From: Zhengitettix transpicula
Lineage: Eukaryota; Arthropoda; Insecta; Orthoptera; Tetrigidae
DNA length: 64,000 bases
Direction of reading: 5' to 3'
Assembly: GCA_037074705.1 (NCBI GenBank)
Contig: CM073591.1
Span: 33,212,587 to 33,276,586, forward strand
Below, piece after piece: positions 45,921 to 57,409 of the stretch. Positions within the stretch are counted from its first letter, which is position 1. The number at the start of each line of letters is the position of its first letter. The notes below the pieces were generated by a model. It saw only the letters and a list, made by a program, of their open reading frames with translations. It had not been told where the DNA came from and did not search any database. Position numbers and translations under genes: made by a program.

Positions 45921-45999
45921 GCTCTAAATAAAATAAAGTGTCCGTAAAAGTTAAAAAAATTGATTTATCTATTCGAAAACAGACGTAAAATATTATCTT

Positions 46000-46200
46000 T
46001 TAAAAATAAAATACATAGACAAAGGAAAAAAATCACAACGCATACGTATTAGAAGAACAGAAAATAAATATATCGGGATATTGTGTCATAATAACATAAA
46101 TATCCAAATTATTGTTTCTAATAAAATAAAAATACAGAGAGTTAGGAAAACAATCACAACGCTAAGGAGTAGATCTAGATAAATATAACGGATTTTCTCT
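46000..46200. repeat. Short dispersed direct repeats beside the PLE
   Basis: Similar segments at 46007-46100 and 46126-46200 (AATAAAATACATAGACAAAG / AATAAAAATACAGAGAGTTA, then AATCACAACGC) recall 43852-43940 on the other side of the PLE (ATAAATACAGAGACAAAGG, GTCATAATAACAC). The three copies point to a repeated target or an outer terminal part of the element. Confidence 0.5.
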
Positions 46201-46204
46201 CTGA

Positions 46205-47640
46205 GATTTCAACAATTACGTTTGCTGGTATATTTACAAAAGGTTGAAAAATTATTGTTAATATTAGAGACAGTTTAAAATTTGAACGCGTACGATTTGT
46301 AATTTTCATAGATTCGCCATGTAAGTCCCTGAACCTGTTTGTGATTAATTTTCAGATTTATTTAATTCATTATCATCCTTCGTTTCTTATAAACGGTTTA
46401 AAAATGTTTAATAATATTATATCTATTTTGGAGTGTACAGGAAAGTTTTTAAATGGCAGTGTTTTCCCCCTAGAGTTAACATATTATTCAGGAAATGAAG
46501 GAATGTGTTTATTATTAACACAACAACTCTCTAGTGTGCTTCATTCGCAATTAATTACTTAGAGTAGACTCCCTCACATCCACTCAACACGCTTCAATCA
46601 TTAATATAAAGTAACATGAAAAGGTTTCTTATTCTATTTATTAAAATTCAGAAAGAGGAGTACTTACGATCTGTCAGTAAGTGAAGACAAAAAGTGTCGC
46701 TGTAACGGTCATTTTGCTGTTTCATTTCTGAAAAAGTGAACAAGATGAAACTGCGCAAGGCTTGTGGGAATACTTTATAGATGGATGCAGTAGTAGTTTT
46801 AGGTTTACTTAGAAGAGAAAACGACTTACGCGACAACCGAGGTATTAAAGTAAATACAGTTTCGGCAGACGAGGTTTTCGTTGTGCTCCACAGACTTGAT
46901 AAACGATTTCCAACCACGCCTTAGTAAAGTTTAAGATAAATCCCTTAACTGCCTCAAAGTAGAGAGAGAGAGAGACAGAGAAGTTTGTCAGAGACCGTAA
47001 CTGCCATTTCAGTTGCAAATTACGGAGGGAGGAATAGAGAGCGGCCGGGCAAAGAACCACGAAGACGAACGAAGAAGAGGAACAGATAAAACGATTAATC
47101 AAAGGAGGCGCGACCAGATGGCACGACTTGGAAGGAGAAGCCATTATACCTCGTAGTTAGGGATATAACTCAGTCAGTAGCTCCATTAGAAGTCCTCGCT
47201 GCGTTGATAAGCATATACACGGTTGTGTAAGCACTTGTGTCTCCTAGAAACGCCACGTTCTCCGAAGAACGACATAAAGGCTTTCACGATGCACAACCAA
47301 CGAACCGCATGCTGTTGTCGACGAGTCATTAGACATTTTACACAACAGAAGACTATAAAAGAAGCCGCATTATTTTTGTTACTAAGTCCCTGGATTTGTT
47401 AGACGATAACAGTTGGAAGAACTAATTTATCTAAAACCATTACTAAAATTTAGAAATGGTGTACAAAGCGTCAGCTTCTAAGGGCAACTGTAAAATTTTA
47501 TGACACACCTGGAATTTTCTCACCAATATCAATATTAAGCAAAATTGGGAGGAATTTGCCAGGACAAGAAATATAAACGCCTTTACCTGCTGATCGCCTG
47601 ACTCAACTGTTCTCCGATCCACGCACTAGTCACCGCTTTG
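46205..47640. other. Unannotated stretch
   Basis: A GC-richer, purine-biased segment lies at 46930-47160 (GAGAGAGAGAGACAGAG, GAAGACGAACGAAGAAGAGG). No domain was recognised in the frames there. It may be the unreadable upstream part of the BEL/Pao relic. Confidence 0.35.
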
Positions 47641-47654
47641 CCCATAATAACATC

Positions 47655-48235
47655 ACGTGCGGCTTGGTGGGAACGAATGGTTGGAACCACCAAACGGTGC
47701 TTGAGAAAGGTGTTGGGTTAAGCCAACGTGAACTAAGAGACGCTGAGAACCGTTAAAGTTGAAGCCGCAATAAATTCAAGGCCAATAATCCAAGATGGAC
47801 TTGAGATCTTGACACCTAGTCACTTTCTTGTCGGCAAAAGACTAACGGGATTACCTTCCCGTCAGGAACCTAAAATTAAGACGGAACTGAAGAAAGAGAA
47901 TGAATTGAGGGTGAAACTGCATGCGGTCCTTCTAAAGAGATGGAACAAAGAGTACCTAATGAAGTCAAGAAGTTTCCACGAGGTTCGACGACCGAAAGGA
48001 CCAACACCGGAGGGCAGGATTGGTGACATCGTCCAACTTCAAGATGAACCTGAAACTTCGCCATGTGTGGCAGAAGGCTCGTATCATCGAGACCAGACGT
48101 GGCAGAGACGGGAAGGTGCGGACACTCATCATCCGAATCGCCAATGGAACCAACATCAGCCGACCTGTACAGCTGGTCGTACCACTGTAAATCGACCAGG
48201 GTGGGGAGGATGTGGAGGACCAGAGAATAGTTAAC
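47655..48235 (+). pseudogene. BEL/Pao retrotransposon integrase C-terminal relic
   Basis: Plus-strand pieces in order: AAWWERMVGTTKRCLRKVLG (47660 onward, end of the integrase core), AAINSRPIIQDG, then from 47809 TPSHFLVGKRLTGLP, LLKRWNKEYLMKSRSFHEVR and GRIGDIVQLQDE. After a frameshift near 48050 come HVWQKARIIE, RGRDGKVRTLIIR, ISRPVQLVVPL and stop. This is the integrase tail plus DUF5641-type domain typical of BEL/Pao LTR elements. The reverse transcriptase, protease and gag are not visible and no LTR was identified. The family copies itself through RNA and inserts DNA with its integrase; this copy cannot. Confidence 0.85.
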
Positions 48236-48239
48236 CTCA

Positions 48240-48770
48240 CGCCAATGAAAACTGAACGCATGACGATATTAAAAAAACAAATTTATTCATCAGACTAATT
48301 AACAATCGTGGTTCGGCTCGAAATTACAGTTCGGAAAGTGTTAAATGATTATTTAGCTCGTACCTTAACTTGAAAACACGATAGATATATTTTTTATACG
48401 TCGTCTCATCGATGATACTGTAGGTCGCTACCATATTGTCGACTACAATGGGCACATAGACGCGTGTATGGGGACGGCGACGGCTAAAGCGGACGCCTTC
48501 TTATCCACTGGCGCTGTCGACGCAACACGCTTGTGCTAAGCGGGTCAACCACAAAAGGTGTAGAAAAATCTAACGCGGAATATTAATATATACAGTTTAA
48601 AACCAATTAAATTCATTACGTCGTTATGATGGATATTTTACTCAATATTTTTTCTTTCATATAACACACATAAAATTAAAGATGAATAAAAATCCGGTTT
48701 ATTAGAAAAATTTTTAAAAAATGTTTTTATTAGTCACAGCTACTAATTGATCTTGAAAAAATTAAGTCTT
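48240..48770. other. Unannotated stretch downstream of the BEL/Pao relic
   Basis: A GC-rich patch at 48420-48550 (CATAGACGCGTGTATGGGG, GGACGGCGACGGCTAAAG) has no recognised domain. It could contain an old LTR, but no TG...CA boundaries could be fixed. Confidence 0.35.
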
Positions 48771-48771
48771 A

Positions 48772-48822
48772 AAGCAAAACCCCCCTCTCGCCATCGGAAG
48801 GGCGTGGGACAAGTACCAAATG
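48772..48822 (+). mobile_element. R1 fragment, both ends missing
   Basis: CCCTCTCGCCATCGGAAGGG to GGACAAGTACCAAATGC. It ends at the recurrent GACAAGTACCAA breakpoint and is followed at once by the 5' part of the next copy. Confidence 0.75.
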
Positions 48823-49330
48823 CGGATTCTCTGGCGGGTCGAACCTTTTAGGAGAGGTACGAAGGGGCTACCTTTGTGGATGCCGTTTCCTCTCCGTTTT
48901 TTAACTAAGGTTCCCACAAGCCGAGGCACCTCGGTCTGTTCTGAGAGGTGTATGTTCCGGGGTCACAGACCTTGGGCACACGGTAAGAGTTGTCCGCTAT
49001 TCCCATTGGAATAGTCGGCCAGCTGCCTCCTAAACTGGTCGAGGCACGGAGAAGGGAATGCCGCGTCCCCACAGCAAACTCCTCTCCCGCTATCGGAAGG
49101 GCGTGGGACAAGTACCCAATGCCCGACCTACCCGATGCAGGTTTTTCTAGGGTTTTCCCTGCATTTCTTTAGGCGAATGCCGGGAAGGATCCTTAAAATA
49201 TAGCCCGGGGGCCCTAGTAACCCTTGGCTACCTTCATCTACCCTTCCACAACCCCCCCTTTCAAATCCCTTCCTATTCTATTAAAGGGGAGTTGCCCAAA
49301 GTGGATTACCCTCATGTAGCCTGTTGCCTT
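48823..49330 (+). mobile_element. R1 copy, subfamily A
   Basis: It reads from TCTGGCGGGTCGAACC through all blocks (CGAGGCACCTCGGTCTG, GGCCAGCTGCCTCCTAAAC, CGGGGGCCCTAGTAACCC) to CTCATGTAGCCTGTTGCC and a short A-run. It is the middle member of a three-copy head-to-tail array. Confidence 0.8.
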
Positions 49331-49336
49331 AAAAAA

Positions 49337-49597
49337 ACACCCTCTCGCCATCGGAAGGGCGTGGGTCAAGTACCAAATGCCCGATCTTCCTGATGCAGGT
49401 TTTTCTAGGGTTTTCCCTGCATCACGTTTAGGCGAATTGCCGGGTAGGATCCTTAAAACATAGCCCGGGGGCCCTAGTTTACCCTTGGCTACCTTGCTCC
49501 ACCCTTTCGCATCCCCCCTTTCAAATTCCTTCGTATGCTATTAAAGGGGAGTTGCCACCATGTGGATTACCCTCATGTAGCCTAAAAAAATTATTTA
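49337..49597 (+). mobile_element. R1 copy, 5'-truncated, third in tandem
   Basis: It starts CCCTCTCGCCATCGGAAGGG right after the preceding A-run, at the same 5' point as the 48772 fragment, and runs to CTCATGTAGCC plus AAAAAAA. Confidence 0.8.
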
Positions 49598-49599
49598 TA

Positions 49600-50710
49600 C
49601 AATTTTCACATTAAAATTTCTCAAATTTTTTCTTCGAAATTCAATCCATAGAAATGGAAAATTATGCATATAAAAATGCAATTGTATGTCGACTTAGAAA
49701 TTATACATTTATTACAAATAAATTATTTATGTGAGTTCATTATGTGTGGAACAATTTACATAGATATGGATTACAGGAAGTGTAACTGGTTTAACAGTTC
49801 TCTGCGATATCGTTTACGTTCCCAGAGACTAAACAATTCGGAGCAAGGCAAGGGAGACTCTTTCCTCCCACACTTTTAATCTTGTGGTAGAACTTTACAA
49901 AAGATTTAAAAGTGATAAGCATTCGGCATACAAGATTTAAATGAAGTGTAAACCAAATAACGATTCCTGTAAATTACATCAGATATCAATTTAGTTCGCA
50001 GTTTTAAACCTCTAATGTAATTGTTTTATTGACGTTTCAATTTTATACTTTAAAAAACTGTACTAAAAATAATTGTATGCAATATATAACATAAATTAAT
50101 GTTGTATATGGTTACGAGACACGTTTCGAATTTTCTTTATTCTAAAATCTTCCTCCATTGTGTATTTTAGTTAATATTATATGAATCATAAATGATTAAA
50201 CCAACCAAATTGTCCAAAACATTTTAAGGCAATTAAAACTACTCATCGTTCCCCTGTTTTTCAGCCTATTTATGAGCAAATATAAAATATATGTTAAGTT
50301 GATTTACACAAGTCTGAATAGCTGGAAATTTAAAATGAACAAATTTTTATAAATATGATATTTATAATAGAATCATGTTAATGTATGTTTAAAACTTACT
50401 GATAATTTATTTCGTGTAATATATTATTAATTATTATTATTTTGTGGAAAACTTTCTAAAAGGTGTGTGCTTTACCGACTCTTTGAAGCCGATATGAGTG
50501 TTGCATACACATTTCTATTCTGCGTATTGTTGAAATTAATAATGATAAATATATAAAAAATAATTTACAATAATAAGGTATCATAAATTCTATTTAAATT
50601 ATTAGCATCATTTTTACATTTATAGACGAATTATTAGGTCTTGTGTGCCATTTCACTCATCAGTCTTAAATAATATTCACATTTTTCAACTAAATTGTTT
50701 GCATTTTTCC
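49600..50710. other. AT-rich stretch without a supported gene
   Basis: No gene or repeat family recognised. Confidence 0.4.
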
Positions 50711-50714
50711 AATC

Positions 50715-50900
50715 GAAAATTTTACGTCTGATTGAAAATTAATAATAAGAGAGATAGCCAATACTGACAAAAATGTAATAATATAAATATCATACTACGT
50801 TTCTGACATCCTTGTCTACTAGTGCAGTTGTGTCGCTCTAGGCTCTTCTTAGCCCAAGAAGAAAGGTGTCTGTGTTTGGCTATCTTTATTGTTACGAAAT
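50715..50900. mobile_element. PLE derivative (copy l), right arm deleted
   Basis: Left arm: TTTTACGTCTGATTGAAAAT, AGAGATAGCCAATACTGAC and ACTACGTTTCTGACATCCTT. Right arm: CAGTTGTGTCGCTCTAGGCT then CAAGAAGAAAGG joined directly to TGTCTGTGTTTGGCTATC, so the hammerhead-like part is deleted. Confidence 0.65.
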
Positions 50901-50904
50901 TATG

Positions 50905-53900
50905 GTTACTTAAATATATCTGTTTATACAGGAATGAATAAATTTGAACGTTGTATTACTATACGTTAAAATTACTATAAAATGGCCAACAGTCAGAATT
51001 TTTATTTAGAAAGATTGCTATAACACGTAATTTAAATTTCCTCGTATCTTTTCTTGTCTTTTGATAGGGAACCTCTTCAGCGGGAACCAAAATTCTTTGA
51101 AAAGTACAGGAAAATAAATATAAATATTGAATCCCAAACAATTACATATATTAAGTATGTTAAAGAAACAATTAATGTATGTTATAAATTTTTATATTTT
51201 AATAAAAATGTTTTAGTGAAAGAATTACTCCTCTTCTATCCACTTCAGTGGCCGACATGAGAGCAAAGAGTAAATACATACACTTCACAGAGTTTATAAT
51301 GTTGTAACTGAATTTTTTACACACAAAAATTAAACATTAAATAATAAAAAGAATGCATTATTTTAAATTATAATCACCGAGAATCATAAATTGAATTTAA
51401 ATTTAGTGTATCATTTTTACATTACGTTAATTTATACTAGACATAATATGTATCATCTCACTCATAATACGTGGATAGTAATTGTTCTCTTTGTTTTATA
51501 TTCATTAATTCGTTGTGTCTAACCAATATAACATACATTGAAATTTAAAAAATTAGTATAGTAAATAATATTATGTTTATCTTCAATGTTAATTTTGCCA
51601 TTAATATTTTTAGTTTAAATTTATATTCCTCTATAGTTGTATATATTCTATTATTTAAATCCTCTTTATTTACAGTATGAATACAATTAATTACTTGAAA
51701 GTTCAATGCAATACAATAACAGTGAAGTAGACAATGCAATATAAAATAGAACAAGTAATCACACAAATGTAAATATCCAACAATTAATTAATTAACAAGC
51801 GGCGTGTATTGATCGACAAATAATTATGTAATAATATTGTGTATGTATTCCGAAAACTATTGAATTATAAATTTAGAGATGAATATTAAACAATTATTCT
51901 AAAGGTCCTGTGTGGCAGCATCCTATAAGGAAGAATTAATTTGATTGAGACTGTAAAGAAATAGATTAAAAATCAAAGTAATTATTGGGAGATTTAAAAT
52001 TAATAGTAATAACGTAATTATCAAAGAAGTCAATAACTTTATATTGAATGTTTTCATAAAAGGTTGAACAACATAACTCAATTTATTGTTATTATGCTTT
52101 TTAATTGGTGAATTACTAATTTCGTACTGAATTTTAATACATCTAATTTTGATATATTTGTAAATGCGATATAAAGGACCAGAACTTCATGGCAAGACAT
52201 TAGCGATTATTCTTTGTATGCAGTGTCAAGGGCCGCACGTAACGGCATTCATGTAAGGACAATTGCTTGAATCCAACGTAGATCAGGAGGAGACGGATAG
52301 AGGCGCTCGCATCGCAGGCCTGCCATGTGGGTTGCCTACAGGCCAGTGGCGCAAAGATGTTATCTCGTCCACGGCGCTTTCATTAAAATTCCGCTGACGT
52401 CAAAGACCAGCCCAGCATCGATTACCCCGACACGGGGAAAGAAAGTGCATCCCCCATCAAACATCGAAATAACCAACTACGTTGATACTTACGAATCTCC
52501 CAACTCCGGGGCACGATGGACGATGTCCGCTCGTAAATGCTTTCAAAAACAGCGCAGAACGTAGAAATTATACCACGTGAGAAATGTTTACGTTTTTATA
52601 TGACGTGAGACAAATTAACTGAATTATTTTTTAAAAAAATAGTGTTAAATCATAGGTAGGAACGATTACACTGACTGGAATAGATATTTCTTGGGATACA
52701 CTTGGTCTGATGTGATTACATGAACAACGATATATTTTAATTTTAAACATGACCTCCTTTGAAACGGATGATTTTTCCGCTTGTATACTCGTTGATCCCA
52801 TTCAAATAATATAATAGATCTCTAAGATCATTTATAAGCACTCATAAACAATATTAATAGGAGCATGTACTCACGTCAACGTTTTTAATAGTTAATTTCT
52901 ATATTTATGTCTTTATTTTTGATAATAAACTTATTGACACTATCCATTTGATTGATAAATTGTTAAAAAATTATTATTCCGGAAGAAAACCCTTAACTGT
53001 TTCGTATATAGTTAAAAAAAAATTAAAATAAGATTCAAATGACAAAGTAGGTCCAAAGCTTCCACCTATTAAAAGATTTTAGCACTAAGGTGACTTCCTT
53101 TAAAACAACACGGGAGGAATGCAGATTAGGGTATTGAAATGAGGTTGAAAATGATCAAGTAGGTCGCAACCTTCCGGATAATAATTGTTTTAGCATTATA
53201 CGAGATAGGAGAAAGATAAAAAAATATTTTTAAAATAATAAAACTTCGAAATAGTATTTCATAATCTCACTTTGCATACCTTTTCAAGTGTACTAGAAAC
53301 TTATGAACTAACACCAGACATCTGTTGTATTAATAATAATATTAATTGTCAGATAATCGAGTTTTCTTCCATAGAGAAGTTCTTTTTCATCGATAGCATC
53401 GGCTTGTACAATGAAATAGAAATTGAACCCAATAGTTTGGCTTGAAACTGCGTCTAAGAATGTTCATTCAAGATACCTTATTATAAGAGAAAAAAATTAA
53501 GGAAGTACAAATAGTGTGGCCTCCCTGACTTTTCACAGCTTTCGTTTACCATTTCTGGTATCTCGTGGTAAAAGATTCAACATCAAAAAGGAATTTACCT
53601 TTCACCTTCCATTAAATGTTCTTTTCTACTCACGTGCAGTGTTTCGTAATCGTATAAGGATTGAATTATTTACGTTTGATGGATTTACGTAATTTTTATT
53701 AAGTCCCTCTGGCACATACAATCACCAAACAAATAAATCTGATTAGCGTTAGCTGAAATTTGAAATTTATAATTAATTAAAAATATTACAATTATGTTTT
53801 TGAAGAATTTCAGGTAATTTCTATTAGATAGTAATGCAAATTTTTTAAAAGCAATGTTAATTCGTCGACCAACTGTGAAATGTTTCCTCCTTGTCTCCAG

Positions 53901-54125
53901 GGAGACGGGAAGCTGTTTGACCTTTGACTGTTCACAGGAAGGCGACCCTCGGCGCCTTTGAATCGAAGCCTTCTGCCGGCCATTGCCCCCAGGGAAAACA
54001 AACTACAATTAGATCTACAAATTTAGGCAAGCCTGGCTGATGTACATCGAGAATTTAAAAAAATTACACTATCTCTATTAATGTTCTCAACATAATGTAT
54101 TATACAGTAGATTCGTCAATGGATT
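50905..54125. other. Long stretch with two GC-richer patches of unknown nature
   Basis: Mostly AT-rich. One GC-richer patch at about 52190-52565 holds a 79-codon plus frame (52325-52564). Another at 53880-54000 holds part of a 63-codon minus frame and a GTTTGACCTTTGACTG box resembling a nuclear-receptor direct repeat. Neither has a recognised domain or convincing exon boundaries, so neither is called a gene. Confidence 0.35.
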
Positions 54126-54129
54126 TTTA

Positions 54130-54230
54130 TTCTAATTAAATAAAGAAGTAGCCAATTAATAGGCAAAGTAATGTTACACATAAATACCAGACGATTTTTC
54201 TGCAATCCTTGTTGCTTTCGTGAGGAGATT
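54130..54230 (-). mobile_element. PLE derivative terminus (copy m)
   Basis: The minus strand reads CTCACGA, AA, GCAA, CAAGGA, TTGC, A, GAAAAATCG (54187-54226), then TGGTATTTATGTGTAACATT, TTGGCTACTTCTTTATTTAA. Stem II GCAA/TTGC is perfect; the core is changed at G5 and at C after GAAA. No left arm is seen. Confidence 0.6.
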
Positions 54231-54234
54231 GAAA

Positions 54235-54810
54235 TCACACGTGGGGCCTAAGAACGAAACATCGCACAAACCAGGTGTCGAACTAATTTTCTTTTAATAA
54301 AGAAAGTCATCCAAAACTTTTAGATTATTAAAAATCTGCCGTTTCCATTCCTTTAATATAAAAAAATTTAATTCCGCGAAAAATACGAGTAAATAAATGT
54401 TAATGTTCCAAAATATTGCTGGATGCAGTTTGATAAAAACTCCCCGTTACATTACCATTGAACAGTTCTGTTTTGTACGTTTAAGCTGTGCATAATTGTT
54501 AGAGAACTGTAATTTTCAGTGGTCACTTGGGAAGGAGAAATAATGCAAAACGCAAAATTGACCGTGAAAAGCACGTTACACCTTTCCAACAATTTCAACG
54601 TTACTAAAATATTCCTTTCATCAATTTCTCTAGTTCTTGACATACTAATTTTGTTATTACATTGTCAATATTGTAACGGACCGTACAAGTTAGCATGTTT
54701 AATTTTAATTTATTTTTAATATTATGTATTTCAATACGCAAGCTTTCTCTTCTACAGAACATACAAATATATAATTTATTGGTTGTCTGTGCTTTGAAAT
54801 AGGGCATTAT
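54235..54810. other. Unannotated AT-rich stretch
   Basis: Frames of about 65 codons on both strands overlap each other and have no signature. Confidence 0.35.
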
Positions 54811-54812
54811 CG

Positions 54813-55070
54813 TTTTTATTTTTTTTTAGGGCAACAGGCTACATGAGGGTGATCCACATTGGGCAACTGTTTTGATGGACACTCTCCTTTAATACCATAG
54901 GAAGGGATAAAAAAGGGGGGATGCGGAAGGTAGATTGCCAAGGGTTATATTTTAAAGATCACATCCGGCATTCGCCTAAAAATAATGCCGGCAAAACCCT
55001 AGAGAAACCTGTGTCAGGTAGGTCGGGCGTTTGGTCATTATCCCACGCCCTTCCAATAACAACACTTCCT
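54813..55070 (-). mobile_element. R1 copy, subfamily A, 5'-truncated
   Basis: T-run 54813-54828, AGGGCAACAGGCTACATGAG, then a 15-bp insertion (GTTTTGATGGACACT) inside the GGGCAACTCCCC block. It ends in sense 5' truncation at CCCACGCCCTTCC. First of three same-orientation copies within 1 kb. Confidence 0.8.
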
Positions 55071-55143
55071 GTCCAACAGAAGGAATGAGGAAAATCTCGA
55101 ACTGGCTATTATCCTGTTCCCCTCAATCTTTACACCCTGCGTT

Positions 55144-55535
55144 TAATTTTTTTTGTAATAGCATAGGAAGCTATTTGAAAAGGGGGATGCGGAAGGGTAG
55201 AGGAAAGTAGCCAAGGGTTAACAAGGGCCCCCGGGCTATGGTTTAAGGATCCTACCCGGCATTCGCCTAAAGAAATGCAGGGAAAACCCTACAAAAACCT
55301 GCATCAGGTAGGTCGGGCATTAGGAACTTGTCCCACGCCCTTCCGATAGCGGAGAGGAGTTTGCTGTGGGGACGCAGCATTCCCTTCTCCGTTCCTCGAC
55401 CAGTTTAGGAGGCAGCTGGCCGACTATTCCAATAGCGGACAACTCTTACCGTACGTCCAAGGTCTGTGACCTCGGAACATACACCTCTCAGAAAAGGCCG
55501 AGGAGCCTCGGATTGTGGGAACCTTAGTTCAAAAA
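55144..55535 (-). mobile_element. R1 copy lacking its normal 3' end
   Basis: It begins TTTTTTTTGTAATAGCATAGG, i.e. a T-run joined about 45 bp inside the usual 3' end, and continues through the R1 blocks to GATTGTGGGAACCTTAGTTC. An A-tail added at an internal position suggests premature 3' processing of the RNA. Confidence 0.75.
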
Positions 55536-55537
55536 GT

Positions 55538-55782
55538 TGTTTTTTTTATTATTTTTTAGGGCAACAGGCTACCTGAGGGTAATCCACGTTGGGCAACTCC
55601 CCTTTAATAGCATAGGAAGGGATTTGAAAGGGGGGATGCGGAAGGGTAGACGAATGTAGCCAAGGGTTAACTAGGGCCCCCGGGCTATATTTTAAGGATC
55701 CTACCCGGCATGCGCCTAAAGAAATGCAGGGAAAACCTTAGAAAAATCTGCATCGGGTAGGTCGGGCATTGGGTACTTTATC
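55538..55782 (-). mobile_element. R1 copy, subfamily A, 5'-truncated, third in tandem
   Basis: T-rich run 55538-55558, AGGGCAACAGGCTACCTGAG, through GGGCCCCCGGGCTAT to GGTCGGGCATTGGGTAC. It directly abuts the sense 5' end of the preceding copy. Confidence 0.8.
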
Positions 55783-56112
55783 GTAGAATCACTGATGATT
55801 GTTTTTTTTTAATCAACCGCGTGAGAGAGACATTATTAAGAAAATCTGCCGAAGTAAGGGCGGCAGCCGCCATTTTTAGCAACGGATTGGTTTTGTAATT
55901 AAGTCTTTCAATTGTTGCCTCTGTATTCTTACTAACACTTGCCGATTCCAGAAAAAAAAAGCATTAACAGGATCACTTGGTAATCAACCGACGTTGACTG
56001 ACTCCGGATTGGATAGTCCATTTTTCTTTACCCGTCAGTTATTGAGGAGTCGCTACTTAGACCTGCCTTCGTCTCCGCGGCTGGTTTCGACGTTTCAGCT
56101 CGTCGGATCTCC

Positions 56113-56354
56113 ATCATAAATGGTGATTTAGATTTCCATAATTGGTTTTTTATGGTGCGCAATTTTATTTGTGTTTGAATTCGCAAATTGTTATTTCTGA
56201 GATATATGTGTTAAACATGTTAAATGTTCACCTGACGATGATGGCGGTGTCAGCTATAGAAACGTTGTGTTTAAATCACGTTACCCGACCGGAAACCCGA
56301 GAACTCTTTATACAGAATATACGTCGCGAAAACTTACGCTCTTTATCATAAATG
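56113..56354 (+). mobile_element. PLE derivative with 10-bp target duplication
   Basis: ATCATAAATG flanks a 222-bp insert (56123-56344). It carries a hammerhead-like core at 56225-56272 (CACCTGACGA, TG, ATGGC, GGTGTCA, GCTAT, A, GAAACGTTG). Its tail is CCGGAAACCCGAGAACTC, CGCGAAAACTTACGCTC, which matches the tail of the 63.4-kb element (CTGGAAGCCCGAGAAACT, CGGGAAAACCTTCGTTC). Just outside on the left, 56083-56120 (minus) is another degenerate core, GATGGAGATCC...GCTGAAACGTCG. Confidence 0.7.
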
Positions 56355-56377
56355 TCATTTAATTTAAATTTAGTGCC

Positions 56378-56470
56378 AAAATTTGGTGGCGCCATATTTA
56401 TGTCTGGATTTGCAAATTGTAGATGCTGAGATATATGCTAAACACCATAAACACTGTTCAAATATATGTG
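56378..56470 (+). repeat. Diverged repeat of the preceding element's 5' part
   Basis: TTTGGTGGCGCCATATTTAT, GGATTTGCAAATTGTAGATG and TGAGATATATGC parallel 56145-56210 (TATGGTGCGCAATTTTATTT, GAATTCGCAAATTGTTATTT, TGAGATATATGT). Confidence 0.6.
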
Positions 56471-56959
56471 AAACCGTCACTTTGAACAATATAATGTTAT
56501 ATTTTGTATTAAACTGTGTCAGTGTTTTCCTTCCCCGAGTATTGCAAACTGGTGCATATATATATATATATAAAAAATCGACTTTGCCTATAGTAGGACT
56601 TCGCCACTCCGAGTGTTCTGCCGGCTGTTGGCTTGGGTAAGAGGATGTTATTAGAATATATATGAAACTATCCGTTCATTCTGGCAAAAGTTCAACAAAT
56701 TTAATTTTTTCGGCTTTTAAAAGACAGTACACCGCCATAATTGTTTCAGCGTCAATAAAGAGCATGGAGCAGAATATTGGTTCGTGCCGCTCATAGCATT
56801 TTTATTTTTACTCCTGAAGTTTGTCGAATGTCAGGATAAAAACAAAATAACGTCATGCATCATTTTGAGCGTTTGAATTGATGGACACAATAAAATTAAT
56901 GGATAATTTCTCGCAGTGATCAAAAGCTTTGATAGCTTTCTTCTCAGAGAACTCTGGAT

Positions 56960-57405
56960 AAGGGTACCTGCATTCACTTTTTCTTGGTTTTTTGAACTAA
57001 GGCTCCCACATTCCGAACCATCTGGTCCTGTTTTGAGAAGTGTCGCAGACCTTGGGCATACGGTAAGAGTTCCTATTGGAATAGTCGGCCAGCTGCCTCC
57101 TAAACTGGTCAAGGCACGGTGAGGGGAAAAGCTGCGACCCCACAGCTAACCCCTCTCCCGTCATCGGAAGGGTGTGGGACAAGTACCAAATGCCCGACCT
57201 ACCTAATGCAGATTTTTCTAGGGTATTCCCTGCATCAATTTGAGGCGAATTGCCGGGTAGGATCCTTAAACTATAGTCCGGGGGCCCTAGTTAACCCTTG
57301 GCTACCTTCCTCTACCATTCACATCCCCCATTTCACTCCTTTTTCTATGCTATAAGAGGGGAGTTGCCACTATGAGGATTACCCTATACCTAGCCCATCT
57401 ATACC
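56960..57405 (+). mobile_element. R1 copy, subfamily B
   Basis: It reads from TTGAACTAAGGCTCCCAC through GGCCAGCTGCCTCCTAAAC, GGGGGCCCTAGTTAACCC to ATTACCCTATACCTAGCCC. It is missing the 5'-most part. Frames on either strand are repeat by-products. Confidence 0.8.
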
Positions 57406-57409
57406 TTCT

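Larger units (their letters stand above)
43947..45985 (+). mobile_element. Penelope-like element with inverted terminal copies
   Basis: The coding relic (44200-45200) is flanked by the same ~70-bp terminal sequence in opposite orientation: at 44030-44107 on the minus strand and 45882-45955 on the plus strand (ATGAACATGTATCGAAAC, TTACGCTCTAAATAAAATAA). Each copy carries a hammerhead-like core. Further out, 43947-43986 is an inverted copy of 44793-44831 inside the coding region (ATGGTATTAC, TTATTATGGGTTAGTAAG), as if the left end had been made by a snap-back event. Two smaller PLE derivatives are nested at 44492-44631 and about 45595-45825. Confidence 0.8.

Noticed and set aside
47809..48234. 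141-codon open frame as an intact gene
   Set aside because: Only the first half is in the BEL/Pao integrase frame. After ~48050 the true homology moves to another frame, so the open frame is a pseudogene accident.
53918..53932. TTTGACCTTTGACTG as a nuclear-receptor enhancer
   Set aside because: A single degenerate direct repeat with no gene context is expected by chance in 64 kb.
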